Of a DNA stretch of 37,449 nt, positions 24,520 through 32,900 are shown one piece after another (within the stretch, counting starts at the first letter, position 1; each line of letters begins with the position of its first letter). The notes beneath the pieces were generated by a model, which was given only the letters and a program-made list of their open reading frames with translations, was not told the DNA's origin and ran no database searches. The DNA lies in the NCBI GenBank assembly GCA_964411125.1, contig CAYPJU010000065.1, forward strand, positions 1 to 37,449, read 5' to 3'. A program made the translations under genes and the position numbers. Source of the stretch: JBFIHF01 sp964411125. GTDB taxonomy: Bacteria; Myxococcota_A; Bradymonadia; Bradymonadales; Bradymonadaceae.

Positions 24520-27500
24520 TCAGCGAAGATGGTTCAACTGGGCGATGAGCGCCCTCGCCGACGCCAGGGGCTCGGCGGATTCGGCCGGCAGGAGATTCCA
24601 GACGACCTTCATGTCTTTGGTCAGCCTCATCCGGCCACGCTGCTCCTTGAGCCATTCGAGGAGCAGGTTCGGCTTGACCGGCGTCGACTGATCTAGCGCG
24701 ATGCTAATCGTCGAGGGTCCGATGTCGAGCCGCGTGCCTCGGATATCGCGCAGACCGAGCTTCAGCCGGATGATCTCGCGCAGGTTGTGCACCGGCTGCG
24801 GCGGCTCGCCGAACCGATCGCCGAGCTCGCCGAAGGTATCGTAGAGTTCGTCCTCGGTCCTCGAAAGGGAAAAGCGCTTGTAGAACATGAGCCGCAGCGA
24901 CGTGGCTTGGATGTAGTCGTCGGGGATGAACGCCTCGATGGCGACGTTGACCTCCGGGTCGAGGTCGGCGTCGCCGTCTTCGCCGCGCATCTCGTCGATC
25001 GTCTCTTCGAGGAGCTCGGTGTAGAGGTCGAGGCCGACCGCCGCGACGTGCCCGGACTGGTCCTCGCCGAGCAGATTGCCGGCGCCGCGGATCTCGAGGT
25101 CGTAGGTGGCGACCTGAAAGCCGCTGCCGAGCTCGGTGTGAGTCTGGATCACTTCGAGCCGTTTCTCCGCGTCGGGCTTGAGCTTGGTGCGCGCCGGGAT
25201 CATCAAGTATGCGAAGGCGCGCTCGCGGCCTCGACCGACGCGCCCGCGAAGCTGATAGAGCTGTGAGAGCCCGAAGTTGTCGGCGCGGTTCACGATGATC
25301 GTGTTGGCGTTGGGGATGTCGAGGCCGCTCTCGATGATCGCCGTGCAGAGGAGGACGTGGGTATCGCCCTGGATGTAGCCGTACATCACGTCCTCGAGCT
25401 CCTTCTCCTTCATCTGCCCGTGGGCGACCGCGATGCGCGCCTCGGGGACGACCTTCTCGAGGTGCTGTTTCATCTCCTCGATCGTCTGGACGCGGTTGTG
25501 GACGAAGAAGACCTGGCCGCCGCGGGACAGTTCGCGCATCACCGCCTCGCGGATCAGCGCGTCGTTGAACTTCGCGACGTGGGTGCGGACGGCGAGGCGC
25601 GCATGGGGCGGAGTCGCGATGATGGAGAGGTCGCGGATGCCGAGGAGGCTCATCTGCAGCGTCCGCGGGATCGGCGTGGCGCTCAGCGTCAGGACGTCGA
25701 CGTTCGCCTTGAGCTTCTTGATCTTCTCTTTGTGCTGCACCCCGAAGCGCTGCTCCTCGTCGACGACGAGGAGCCCGAGGTCGCGAAACTCGACGTCGTT
25801 CGACAGGAGGCGATGGGTGCCGACGAGGATGTCGACCTTCCCTTCGGCGGCGTGCGCCAGAATCTCGCGCGATTGTTTCGTGGTGCGAAAGCGGCTGAGC
25901 CCTTCGACGCGAACGCCGAACTCGGCGACGCGGTTTCGGAAGCTGACGATGTGCTGTTCGGCGAGGATCGTGGTCGGGACGAGGACGGCGACCTGCTTGC
26001 CGTCGAGGACGGCCTTCATCGCGCCGCGAATCGCGACCTCCGTCTTGCCGAAACCAACGTCGCCGCAGATGAGGCGATCCATCGGCCGGGGACGCGTCAT
26101 GTCGTCGATCACGTCGTCGATCGCGCGCGCCTGGTCCGGGGTCTCTTCGTACGGGAAGGCCGCCTCGAATTCGTGATAATAGCCGTCGGGCGGCGAGAAG
26201 GCGTATCCCTTTCGAAGCTCGCGGCGGGCGTAGAGCTCGAGAAGGTCGCCGGCGACCTCTCGGATCTCCTTCTTGACCCGCTCTTTGGTTCGCTCCCACG
26301 AGGTTCCCCCGAGCTTGTCGAGCCGGACGCCGTCGGTGACGCCGATGTAGCGCTGGACGCGGCCGAGTCGGTAGACCGGGAGGTAGAGGGTGTCTCCGTC
26401 GGCGTATTCGATGTGCAGAAAATCGGCGCCGAAACCCTGGACCTCGAGGTGGACGAGCCCGAGGTAGCGCCCGATCCCGAAGTCGATGTGGACGACGAGA
26501 TCGCCGGCGGTCAGGTCGCGGAAGTGACTGATGGCGACCTGATCACCGAAGTCGCGCGTCGTGGTCGTGACGACGCGCATCCCGAAGAGCTCGACCCCGC
26601 TGATGACCGCGAGGCTCAGGAGCTCGGAGCGGAACCCCTCGCCGAGCTCCCCGCGGTAGAGTTCGATGACGCCTGCGGGGGGCGGTACCGGTTCGGAGAC
26701 GTCGATCGGCGGGGGGACGACCAGCGGCGTCTCGCCGTGTGATTCGAGGAGATGCTCGAGTCGCTCGACCTGTCCGCGCGTGCGACAGACGATGCAGATG
26801 CGCCCGAAGTCTTCCTTCCAGTTGCGGATCTTTTCGACGACGGCCGCGACGGTCTCTTCGACCCCGCGATGATGTTTGCGGATCGCGACGATGTCCGCGT
26901 TCTGGCGCGCGCGGAAGCGGTGGCCTTCCTCGCCGCGGTCCATCCCGAGCCGTCGCATCTGGACGGCGAAGTCGGCGTCGAGCTCGTCGCGGTAGTACTC
27001 CTCGGGTGGGAACGCCGGGGCGTCTTCGGACTGCGCGAGCTGGAACTCTGCCCGGCGCTTGTCGAGGAGCTCCCGGTGCGACGCGACGAGTTTCTCGGGC
27101 TCGAGCGCGACGACGAGCGCGTCGTCGGGCGCCCAGTCGAAGAGGTCGGCGAGTCCCTCGTAGAGGACGGGCAGCAGCGCGTCGATCCCGACGAAGTGAA
27201 GCCCGGCCGCGAGGTCGGACATCATGTTCGCGATCTCGGTCGGCTGTAGCCCCTGGCTCGCTGCGTGTGCCTGGAGCCGTTCGCGCGCCGGTCGGACGAC
27301 TTCGGGTGCGAGGATCTCTTCACGGATCGGGAAGATCGGACACGCCTCGACCTCGCCGATCGTTCGCTGCGACGTCGCATCGAAGGCGCGCAGCTCGCTC
27401 ACTTCGTCGCCCCAACGCTCGATGCGGACGGGGTTTTCGAGGAACGGGCTGAAGACGTCGGCGATGTCGCCACGGATCGCGAAGGTTCCGCGGTCCTCGA

Positions 27501-28080
27501 CGAGCGGCACCTCGGTGTAGCCGCAGGCCGTGAAGAGCGCACGCAGGTCCTCGTCGGTCGCTTCGTCGCCGAACTTCAGGGTGCGGACCCAGGGCTCGAA
27601 GTCCTCGGGGCGGACGGTCTTTCGGACCGCGGCCCCCAGGGACGCGACGGTGATGCGAGGGACGGGAGCGACCGCGCCGCTCAGTTTGAAGAGCGTCGTG
27701 AGGCGCTCGGTGGCGGTGGCGCGGTCGGCCGTAGCGCCGTGGTAGGGGCCGACGTCGTACTCGGGGTAGAGCGCGACGTCGTCGGTGAGATCCCCCTCGA
27801 CATCGCCGCTGAGGTAGAGGCTGAGCTCGGCGGCGAGGTTTCGGGCCTCCTTGGGGTCCTCGACGAGGACGATCGTGGGTCGGTCGAGCCGCCGGGCGAG
27901 GTCAGCGATCACGACGGCGGTGAGTCCACCGGTCGCGCCGGTGACGTGGGCGTGCTTTCCGGCTCGGACGTCGGCGACGACGTCTTCGATCGGGTAGGAG
28001 TCGGGCGCATGGCCGGGATCGGAAGTGATCACCTGCTCGGCGTCGGGTTCCATCCCCTCGATTGTCTCGTCGGTCTGCAT
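24520..28080 (-). CDS. mfd: Mfd, transcription-repair coupling factor
   Basis: Mfd is an ATP-driven DNA translocase that removes stalled RNA polymerase from lesions and recruits UvrA. The 1186-residue protein (about 1150 in E. coli) has the UvrB-homology region at the N-terminus (VTGATGGL, YPEYDVGPYHG), an RNA polymerase-interacting CarD/RID-like domain around GDLVVHIDFGIGRYLGLVHL, and the RecG-like translocase. Walker A is GDVGFGKTE with K679, and the DEEQRFG motif lies near residue 772. The TRG region and a C-terminal D7 domain follow. All motor motifs I looked for are intact. The ATG at 28080 has only a weak ribosome-binding site; an ATG ten codons later is possible. The gene heads a probable mfd-HMA-DUF924 operon and is divergent from the pilin genes. 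Confidence 0.96.
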   Translation of the reverse strand: MQTDETIEGMEPDAEQVITSDPGHAPDSYPIEDVVADVRAGKHAHVTGATGGLTAVVIADLARRLDRPTIVLVEDPKEARNLAAELSLYLSGDVEGDLTDDVALYPEYDVGPYHGATADRATATERLTTLFKLSGAVAPVPRITVASLGAAVRKTVRPEDFEPWVRTLKFGDEATDEDLRALFTACGYTEVPLVEDRGTFAIRGDIADVFSPFLENPVRIERWGDEVSELRAFDATSQRTIGEVEACPIFPIREEILAPEVVRPARERLQAHAASQGLQPTEIANMMSDLAAGLHFVGIDALLPVLYEGLADLFDWAPDDALVVALEPEKLVASHRELLDKRRAEFQLAQSEDAPAFPPEEYYRDELDADFAVQMRRLGMDRGEEGHRFRARQNADIVAIRKHHRGVEETVAAVVEKIRNWKEDFGRICIVCRTRGQVERLEHLLESHGETPLVVPPPIDVSEPVPPPAGVIELYRGELGEGFRSELLSLAVISGVELFGMRVVTTTTRDFGDQVAISHFRDLTAGDLVVHIDFGIGRYLGLVHLEVQGFGADFLHIEYADGDTLYLPVYRLGRVQRYIGVTDGVRLDKLGGTSWERTKERVKKEIREVAGDLLELYARRELRKGYAFSPPDGYYHEFEAAFPYEETPDQARAIDDVIDDMTRPRPMDRLICGDVGFGKTEVAIRGAMKAVLDGKQVAVLVPTTILAEQHIVSFRNRVAEFGVRVEGLSRFRTTKQSREILAHAAEGKVDILVGTHRLLSNDVEFRDLGLLVVDEEQRFGVQHKEKIKKLKANVDVLTLSATPIPRTLQMSLLGIRDLSIIATPPHARLAVRTHVAKFNDALIREAVMRELSRGGQVFFVHNRVQTIEEMKQHLEKVVPEARIAVAHGQMKEKELEDVMYGYIQGDTHVLLCTAIIESGLDIPNANTIIVNRADNFGLSQLYQLRGRVGRGRERAFAYLMIPARTKLKPDAEKRLEVIQTHTELGSGFQVATYDLEIRGAGNLLGEDQSGHVAAVGLDLYTELLEETIDEMRGEDGDADLDPEVNVAIEAFIPDDYIQATSLRLMFYKRFSLSRTEDELYDTFGELGDRFGEPPQPVHNLREIIRLKLGLRDIRGTRLDIGPSTISIALDQSTPVKPNLLLEWLKEQRGRMRLTKDMKVVWNLLPAESAEPLASARALIAQLNHLR

Positions 28081-28132
28081 CGGAGCTACGTCGTGGTGGT
28101 CTGCGGGCAGGTGTTCGGCAGGGCCGGCGGTT

Positions 28133-28161
28133 CGTTTAGTGTTCTCTCATGCGGGTGTCAA
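28133..28161 (-). promoter_or_regulatory. Candidate sigma-70-type promoter of mfd
   Basis: On the minus strand a consensus TTGACA (28161-28156) is followed after 17 bp by TAAACG (28138-28133). It would start transcription about 45 nt before the mfd ATG. It sits just upstream of the opposing sigma-54-like site of the first pilin gene. Confidence 0.5.
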
Positions 28162-28186
28162 ACGGATCGGAGGACCGCGAGGGATC

Positions 28187-28202
28187 TGGCCCATCGATTG
28201 CA
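28187..28202 (+). promoter_or_regulatory. Sigma-54-like promoter of the first pilin gene
   Basis: TGGC (28187-28190) and TTGC (28198-28201) are separated by 7 bp, which is the exact -24/-12 spacing of RpoN promoters. The central bases (CCA) depart from the ACG consensus. It lies 164 nt before the ATG at 28366. Confidence 0.55.
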
Positions 28203-28255
28203 CACCTCTGCCGCGGTGCTCGTCGACCCGAAGACGACGAGAGGGCCCGAAGAGA

Positions 28256-28282
28256 TTCGAACCAGAAGATTGAAGGTTCGAA
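28256..28282 (+). other. Perfect 8-bp stem in the leader of the first pilin gene
   Basis: TTCGAACC (28256-28263) and GGTTCGAA (28275-28282) form a perfect stem with an 11-nt loop, inside the leader of the first pilin gene. A second stem, CTCGTCG/CGACGAG (28219-28241), lies just upstream. They could stabilise or regulate the long leader RNA. Confidence 0.45.
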
Positions 28283-28365
28283 ATTCGTCTGATAATTTAG
28301 TCGCATACTACCGCAAAGACGGAGATTTCGGGCCCCGCGGTACACGCGGTGTTTGGGAGAGTCTG

Positions 28366-28563
28366 ATGGACGACACGTTGAACAGAGCGAAGGACTTGCT
28401 TCGGGCGTTTCATGCCGACGAAGACGGGGTGGCGATGACCGAATACATCATGGTCTTCACCCTGATCAGCTTCGGCGCGACGCTCGCCCTGCTGGGCACG
28501 GCGGTCTACGTGAAGGGCTATCGTGACTTCCTGGTCTGGTGGTTGTCGCATCCCGCGGTCTGA
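28366..28563 (+). CDS. Flp-type (type IVb) prepilin-like protein 1
   Basis: This 65-residue protein has a short charged leader ending in G21 and then VAMTEY. That fits the Flp prepilin rule exactly: cleavage after Gly with Glu at +5 (E26) and Tyr at +6 (Y27). A hydrophobic helix (IMVFTLISFGATLALLGTAVYV) follows. The mature part would be 44 residues, short as in Flp pilins, but its end (FLVWWLSHPAV) is more hydrophobic than usual. GGGAGAG lies five bases before the ATG. A second pilin-like gene follows after about 320 bp. No Tad secretion genes or prepilin peptidase are in the window. It may be a minor pilin or pseudopilin. Confidence 0.75.
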   Translation: MDDTLNRAKDLLRAFHADEDGVAMTEYIMVFTLISFGATLALLGTAVYVKGYRDFLVWWLSHPAV

Positions 28564-28596
28564 AGCCTCGACGTTTTGGGGTCTCATGTCCGCGAT

Positions 28597-28613
28597 CGTG
28601 ACACTGTGTCACG
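28597..28613. promoter_or_regulatory. 17-bp perfect palindrome, candidate activator site for the second pilin promoter
   Basis: CGTGACAC-T-GTGTCACG is a perfect 17-bp palindrome, with the central T as axis, 90 bp upstream of the sigma-54-like site at 28704. That is the distance at which NtrC/PilR-type enhancer-binding proteins usually bind. It is followed by an A-run rather than a T-run, so it is not a terminator. Confidence 0.6.
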
Positions 28614-28703
28614 GATCGAAAAAAGGTTTGCGAGCCAAGGGAGTAGTGGTAAAGGTGACCTTCTCGTAGAAGAAGGCCCGACAGGCAACATAAGCGCTGA
28701 TTG

Positions 28704-28718
28704 TGGCACGGCAATTGC
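28704..28718 (+). promoter_or_regulatory. Sigma-54 promoter of the second pilin gene
   Basis: TGGCACG (28704-28710), four bases and TTGC (28715-28718) match the RpoN -24/-12 consensus perfectly. It lies 165 nt before the ATG at 28884. Confidence 0.8.
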
Positions 28719-28806
28719 GATTGTGGTGGGGCAAGCAGCAACCTTGAACGGAGCATCCGCCAGAAGGCGTTGCTTGCCGCGCCGGGACACCGGGCGGTCA
28801 TATACC

Positions 28807-28829
28807 GACGGGGAAGAAACCTCCCCGTC
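28807..28829 (+). other. Strong hairpin in the leader of the second pilin gene
   Basis: GACGGGGA (28807-28814) pairs perfectly with TCCCCGTC (28822-28829) around a 7-nt loop, followed by an A-rich single-stranded stretch leading to the ribosome-binding site. It could protect the transcript or be a regulator-binding element. It is not followed by a T-run. Confidence 0.5.
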
Positions 28830-28883
28830 TCAAAACCAAAAAGATAGGCCCGATGGGGTCGCATACAAAGCCTGGAGAAAACC

Positions 28884-29063
28884 ATGAAAGACCTTCTGAT
28901 GCAGTTTCACACCGACGAGGACGGCGCTACCGCTACCGAGTACATCATCCTCCTCATCCTCATCGCATGCTTCGTCATCGCGATCGTGAAACTCTTCGGC
29001 TCGACCGTGTCGTCGAAGTTCAACAACGCGAACTCCTCCGTCACGAGCCAGGTCATCTTCTGA
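28884..29063 (+). CDS. Flp-type (type IVb) prepilin-like protein 2
   Basis: This 59-residue protein is a good match to Flp/Fap pilins. It has a 14-residue leader ending in G14, then ATATEY with Glu at +5 (E19) and Tyr at +6 (Y20), and a long hydrophobic helix (IILLILIACFVIAIVKLFG). A short polar C-terminus rich in Ser, Asn and Thr completes it. The mature product would be 45 residues. Such pilins are cleaved by a TadV/CpaA-type prepilin peptidase and assembled by a Tad system, but neither is encoded in this window. GGAG lies seven bases before the ATG. The gene has its own sigma-54-like promoter and a strong terminator, so it is probably a separate, highly expressed transcript. Confidence 0.85.
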   Translation: MKDLLMQFHTDEDGATATEYIILLILIACFVIAIVKLFGSTVSSKFNNANSSVTSQVIF

Positions 29064-29082
29064 CCTGTCGAGATTCGACTCG

Positions 29083-29116
29083 AAAGCCCCCGCGGTCTCG
29101 CGGGGGCTTTTCTTTT
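29083..29116 (+). terminator. Strong rho-independent terminator after the second pilin gene
   Basis: AAAGCCCCCGCG (29083-29094) and CGCGGGGGCTTT (29099-29110) form a perfect 12-bp stem with a 4-nt loop. They are followed by TCTTTT, a textbook intrinsic terminator. It isolates the pilin transcript from the downstream kinase genes. Confidence 0.95.
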
Positions 29117-29146
29117 GCCCGAACGACCTCGTTGTGATGGCATCGC

Positions 29147-29176
29147 TTGCGCGGCGGGGTAGTACTCCTCTATAGA
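29147..29176 (+). promoter_or_regulatory. Candidate promoter of the winged-helix/kinase unit
   Basis: TTGCGC (29147-29152) and TATAGA (29171-29176) are 18 bp apart, just after the pilin terminator. Transcription would begin about 30 nt before the ATG at 29212. Confidence 0.45.
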
Positions 29177-29211
29177 CTCCGCCGCGACTCTTCCCGGAAC
29201 GAGTAGCTCGA

Positions 29212-29889
29212 ATGGTGTCCACAGAGCGGTTTCAGTTGGGCCTGCACGCCGTGCAAGCCGTCGGTGGCATTGCCACCGCGATGGGCCGTAACCGCGACAC
29301 CCATGCCCTCGAGCTCGCGACCCACATCCCCCTCGACATCGAAAGTATCTCCCGCATCCTCGACGCTCTCGATGCCGAAGGCGTCGTCGAGATCACGTCC
29401 CACGAGGGGGAGTTCAAGCGGTTCACCGTAGTAAAAGACGACTACGAGAGTGTCTCACAGCTCGTCCGCAGCGGTGATCACCTGCGAAACCCTGGCCTCG
29501 TCCGAAACCTGATGGCGCTACGCTCCGACCCCGAATGGGTCCGAAAGACGCGCGACCAGCACAGCATCATCCGGGCGATCACGTCGCTCGGGCCCAAGAC
29601 CAACCTCGAGAATCTCGTCGGAGCCTGCGGTGTTTCGGGAGCGCGGGTCCGCGCGGTCCTCGGCGATTTCGAGACCGAGGGCTACGCCGTCACCGTGTAT
29701 CTCGAAGACGAGGACACGCTGAAGGTCGAGCTGCCTCCCACCACCTACCCCAAAGATCGTTTCGCGCGGAACATGGAGATGCTCACCGCCGAGATCGAGA
29801 AGAAGCCCGAGGTCCAGCCGATCTGGAGAATTCTCGCGGGGATAGCGGGTATTCTCGTCATTCTCTTCATCGCAAGCCGCTTCATGTAG
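29212..29889 (+). CDS. Winged-helix protein with C-terminal membrane anchor, function unknown
   Basis: This 225-residue protein has a first winged-helix-like domain (about residues 5-75; HALELATHIPLDIESISRILDALDAEGVVEI) and a second (about 110-172; QHSIIRAITSLGPKTNLENLVGACGVSGARVRAVLGDFETEGYAV). A single C-terminal hydrophobic segment (WRILAGIAGILVILFIASRF, about 205-224) follows. It should be a tail-anchored inner-membrane protein with both DNA- or protein-binding domains in the cytoplasm. I cannot name a family. It follows the pilin terminator and a candidate promoter and precedes the large kinase gene by 42 bp on the same strand, so it may act in the same pathway. Confidence 0.75.
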   Translation: MVSTERFQLGLHAVQAVGGIATAMGRNRDTHALELATHIPLDIESISRILDALDAEGVVEITSHEGEFKRFTVVKDDYESVSQLVRSGDHLRNPGLVRNLMALRSDPEWVRKTRDQHSIIRAITSLGPKTNLENLVGACGVSGARVRAVLGDFETEGYAVTVYLEDEDTLKVELPPTTYPKDRFARNMEMLTAEIEKKPEVQPIWRILAGIAGILVILFIASRFM

Positions 29890-29931
29890 CTGTATGATGT
29901 TCGCGGCCTCGGCCGAGACGACTGCAGGCAT

Positions 29932-32900
29932 GTGGAGAGGATGGGCAAGCAAGACCCGATGATCGGGCGCGTGCTGCACGGGACGATCGAGCTTCGCAGG
30001 CTGATCGGCGCGGGCGGCATGGGGAACGTCTACGAAGGGTACCAGGAGCACCTCGACCGCGTCGTCGCGGTGAAGGTGCTCTCCCCGGAACACGCCCGCA
30101 ACCCCGTCGCCGGGCACTACTTCCTGCGCGAGGCCCGCGCCGCGAGTGGCCTTCGCCATCCCAACCTCATCCAGATCATCGACTACGGCGAGGAGGACGA
30201 CGGGACGCTCTTCCTGGCGATGGAGTACGTCCCCGGCAAGCCGCTCGGCAAGATCTTGAGGCACGAGTTTCCGCTCGAGACCGAGCGGGTCGTCAACGTT
30301 CTGGATCAGACGCTGGCCGGGCTCGGGGAGGCGCACAGAAAGGAGATCATCCACCGCGATCTGAAGCCTGACAACCTGATGATCGAGACGATCGACGGCC
30401 GCGACTTCGTGAAGGTCCTCGATTTCGGGATCGCCCAATCTCGGGCCCCCGAGCGCAAGGTCGGCCCGCTGACGCGGCAGGGGGCCGTCGTCGGAACCCC
30501 GCAGTACATGGCGCCCGAACAGGCGGCCGGCGAGGCAGTCGACGCTCGCAGCGACCTCTTTTCGCTCGGGGTCATCCTCTACGAGATGTTGACCCGTAAG
30601 GCCCCGTTCACGGGCAAGAACCTGCCCGAGATTCTCATCGCGGTGATGAAGACGACGCCGCAGCCCCCGTCGGCCGCCGCCCCCGGTGTCACGATCGATC
30701 CGACGCTCGAGATGATCTGCCTGCGCGCGCTCAAGAAAGACCCGGACCTGCGCTACCAGAGCGCCGACGAGTTCCGCGAAGCGCTGCGCGTCGTCGGTTC
30801 TTCGGCCGCGGCTCCGCGGCCGCAGGAGAAAGCCCCACCGGCGCAGTTCGTCTTCCGCCGCGCCAAGAGCGCGCGCCGTGCCACCCCCACCGAACCTGTG
30901 GAGAGCGAGCCGGACGCGGCGCCGACCGAGCGTCAGCCCTCGGCGATCGAGTCGGCCGAAACGCAGATGCAGATCGCCCCGAAGACGGAGCCGGCGCACG
31001 CCGCCCGGCCCCACAAGCTCGGGTTCGACGTCGAAGAGCTCCGCGGAGATCTACTCGGTGAACGGGTGCGGGTCGTGTCGCTCGTCTCGCACCAACGGTC
31101 GGCGGTTCGGATCGATGCCGAGGAGCTGCTCGAGCTTCGCGGCGCCCTCGACGCAGCCCACCAGTCGGTCGCCACCCGATGGGGCGGCAAGGTTCACGGT
31201 CGGCAGGGCGGGTTCGTCACGATCCTCTTTGGCATCGACGCCGCCGGCGGCGACGAGGGGATGCGCGGAGCGCAGGCCGCGATCCAACTCCGACGCGAGC
31301 TCGGACGCATTTCGCCTGCCGGAACCGCCTTCAGCTTCGCGCTCGGCGAGGGGGAAGTGTTCTGCCCCGACGGCAAAATCTCGAACGCGGCTGGCGCGCC
31401 GATCGACGAAGCGACCGAGGCGTGCCGCTCGGCGGGGGACGGCAGCATCCTGGTCGTCGGCGAGTCTTTCGGCCTTCGCCTCGATCCCTTCTTCCGGCTC
31501 GACAAGCTCGGCGGAGACGGTCACCGCGCGCTGCTCGGTGTCCGCGATGCCACGGCGCTGAACGAGCGAGTCGACGAGAAGTTCGGCGAGCTCGTCGGCC
31601 GCGACCACGAGATCGCCACGATACTCGGTCTCCTCGGACGCCTCAGCCAGGGGAAAGGGTCGATCTTGCCGATCGTCGGCGAGGGTGGCGTCGGGAAGAC
31701 CTCGCTCCTTCGCGAGGTGACGCGGCTGGCCGACCAGCGCGGGTTTCGCGTCGTCCGCGCTCGAGCTCGATGGAGGGGGGCCGAGCTCCTGCGATGGATT
31801 CGGACGCGCTGGCTCGTCGACATTCTTCGTCAACAGGGGCGAAGCCTTCGCGACGCGGACGTCGCGTTTCGCGAGCTGGGGGTCCAACCCGAGGCTCGAC
31901 GGCTCCTCTGCGCGCTCCTCGACGACCGCCTCGACGAGGCGATCGGTTTCCGTGGCGAGGCGCGCGGCGCAGACCTCGAAGCGGACATCGAGGCGAACCT
32001 GCGCGTAGCGTTTCGCGAGGTGGCCCGGGCGCTCGCCGAAGATCGCCCGACGGTCTTCGTGATCGACGATCTCGACGGGTTCGATGGCGTCTTCGCCGAG
32101 ACGATGCGCGGGTGGGACGACCTCGTCGACACGACACCGGTTTTGCTCGCGTTGGGGATCCGCTCGGGTCCGGGACAGTCGCTCGACTCGTTCGGGGAGA
32201 GCGCGACCCGTCTCGACGTCCCCCCCCTCGACAGCAGCTCGGCCCGCGCCCTGGTGAAGGTATTGCTCGCGGGGACCGGCTCGGATCAAATGCTCGACCG
32301 GCTCGTCCGGGTGGGTGGTGGCATTCCCCTTCACCTGGAACATCTCGTCCGGCACGCGCGAACCACCGAGAGCGCCGACGACGCCGAGGTCGCCGACTGG
32401 CTCGCGAGCGCGCGCAGCGTGCAGGAGCTGCTCGAGCTGCGGCTCTTCGCGCAACCGAGAGCGCTACAGAACGTCATGGCTCTCCTCGCCGGGCTCGGCG
32501 CGGGGGTGGCGGGCGACGTGGTGCTCGACCTCGCTTCCCCCGAGTGGGAGCCCGAGCGGGCGCTCGAGACGCTGTACGAGCAGGGGCTGGTCGAGCTCGA
32601 GGGGGAGGAAGAGAACCCGCGGGTTCATCTGCGTCCGCCCGCCCTGCAATCGGTCGTCTACGGTCAGCTCTCACGCAAGATGCGGGCGCGGATTCACGGG
32701 CGGGCAGCGACCTACTTCGACGAACGGGTGCATGCCGGGCAGCCGGACCCCGCGCGCGAGGATCTCGCAGCTCTGGCCCGGCATCTCGAGCTGAGCGGAG
32801 AACCCGAGAAGGCGCTGGAGCCGCTCGACGCGTTGATCGACCGGGCGATGCGTCGGTTCGAATTCGAGCTCGCGCGCGAGCATCTGCTCGACGCCGTCCG

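Noticed and set aside
28256..28282. Possible tRNA T-arm (GGTTCGAA on both strands)
   Set aside because: The sequence is palindromic, and no flanking T-stem, acceptor stem, anticodon arm or CCA end can be folded on either strand.
28597..28613. Palindrome as a terminator of the first pilin gene
   Set aside because: The following bases are an A-run, not a T-run, and the axis has a 1-base centre, so it fits an operator better than a terminator.
29120..29160. Third sigma-54 site (TGGCATCGCTTGC) before the winged-helix gene
   Set aside because: The gap between TGGC and TTGC is 5 bp instead of the required 7 bp.
31040..31520. Active adenylate/guanylate cyclase inside the kinase protein
   Set aside because: The layout fits, but the metal-binding aspartates of class III cyclases are not present.
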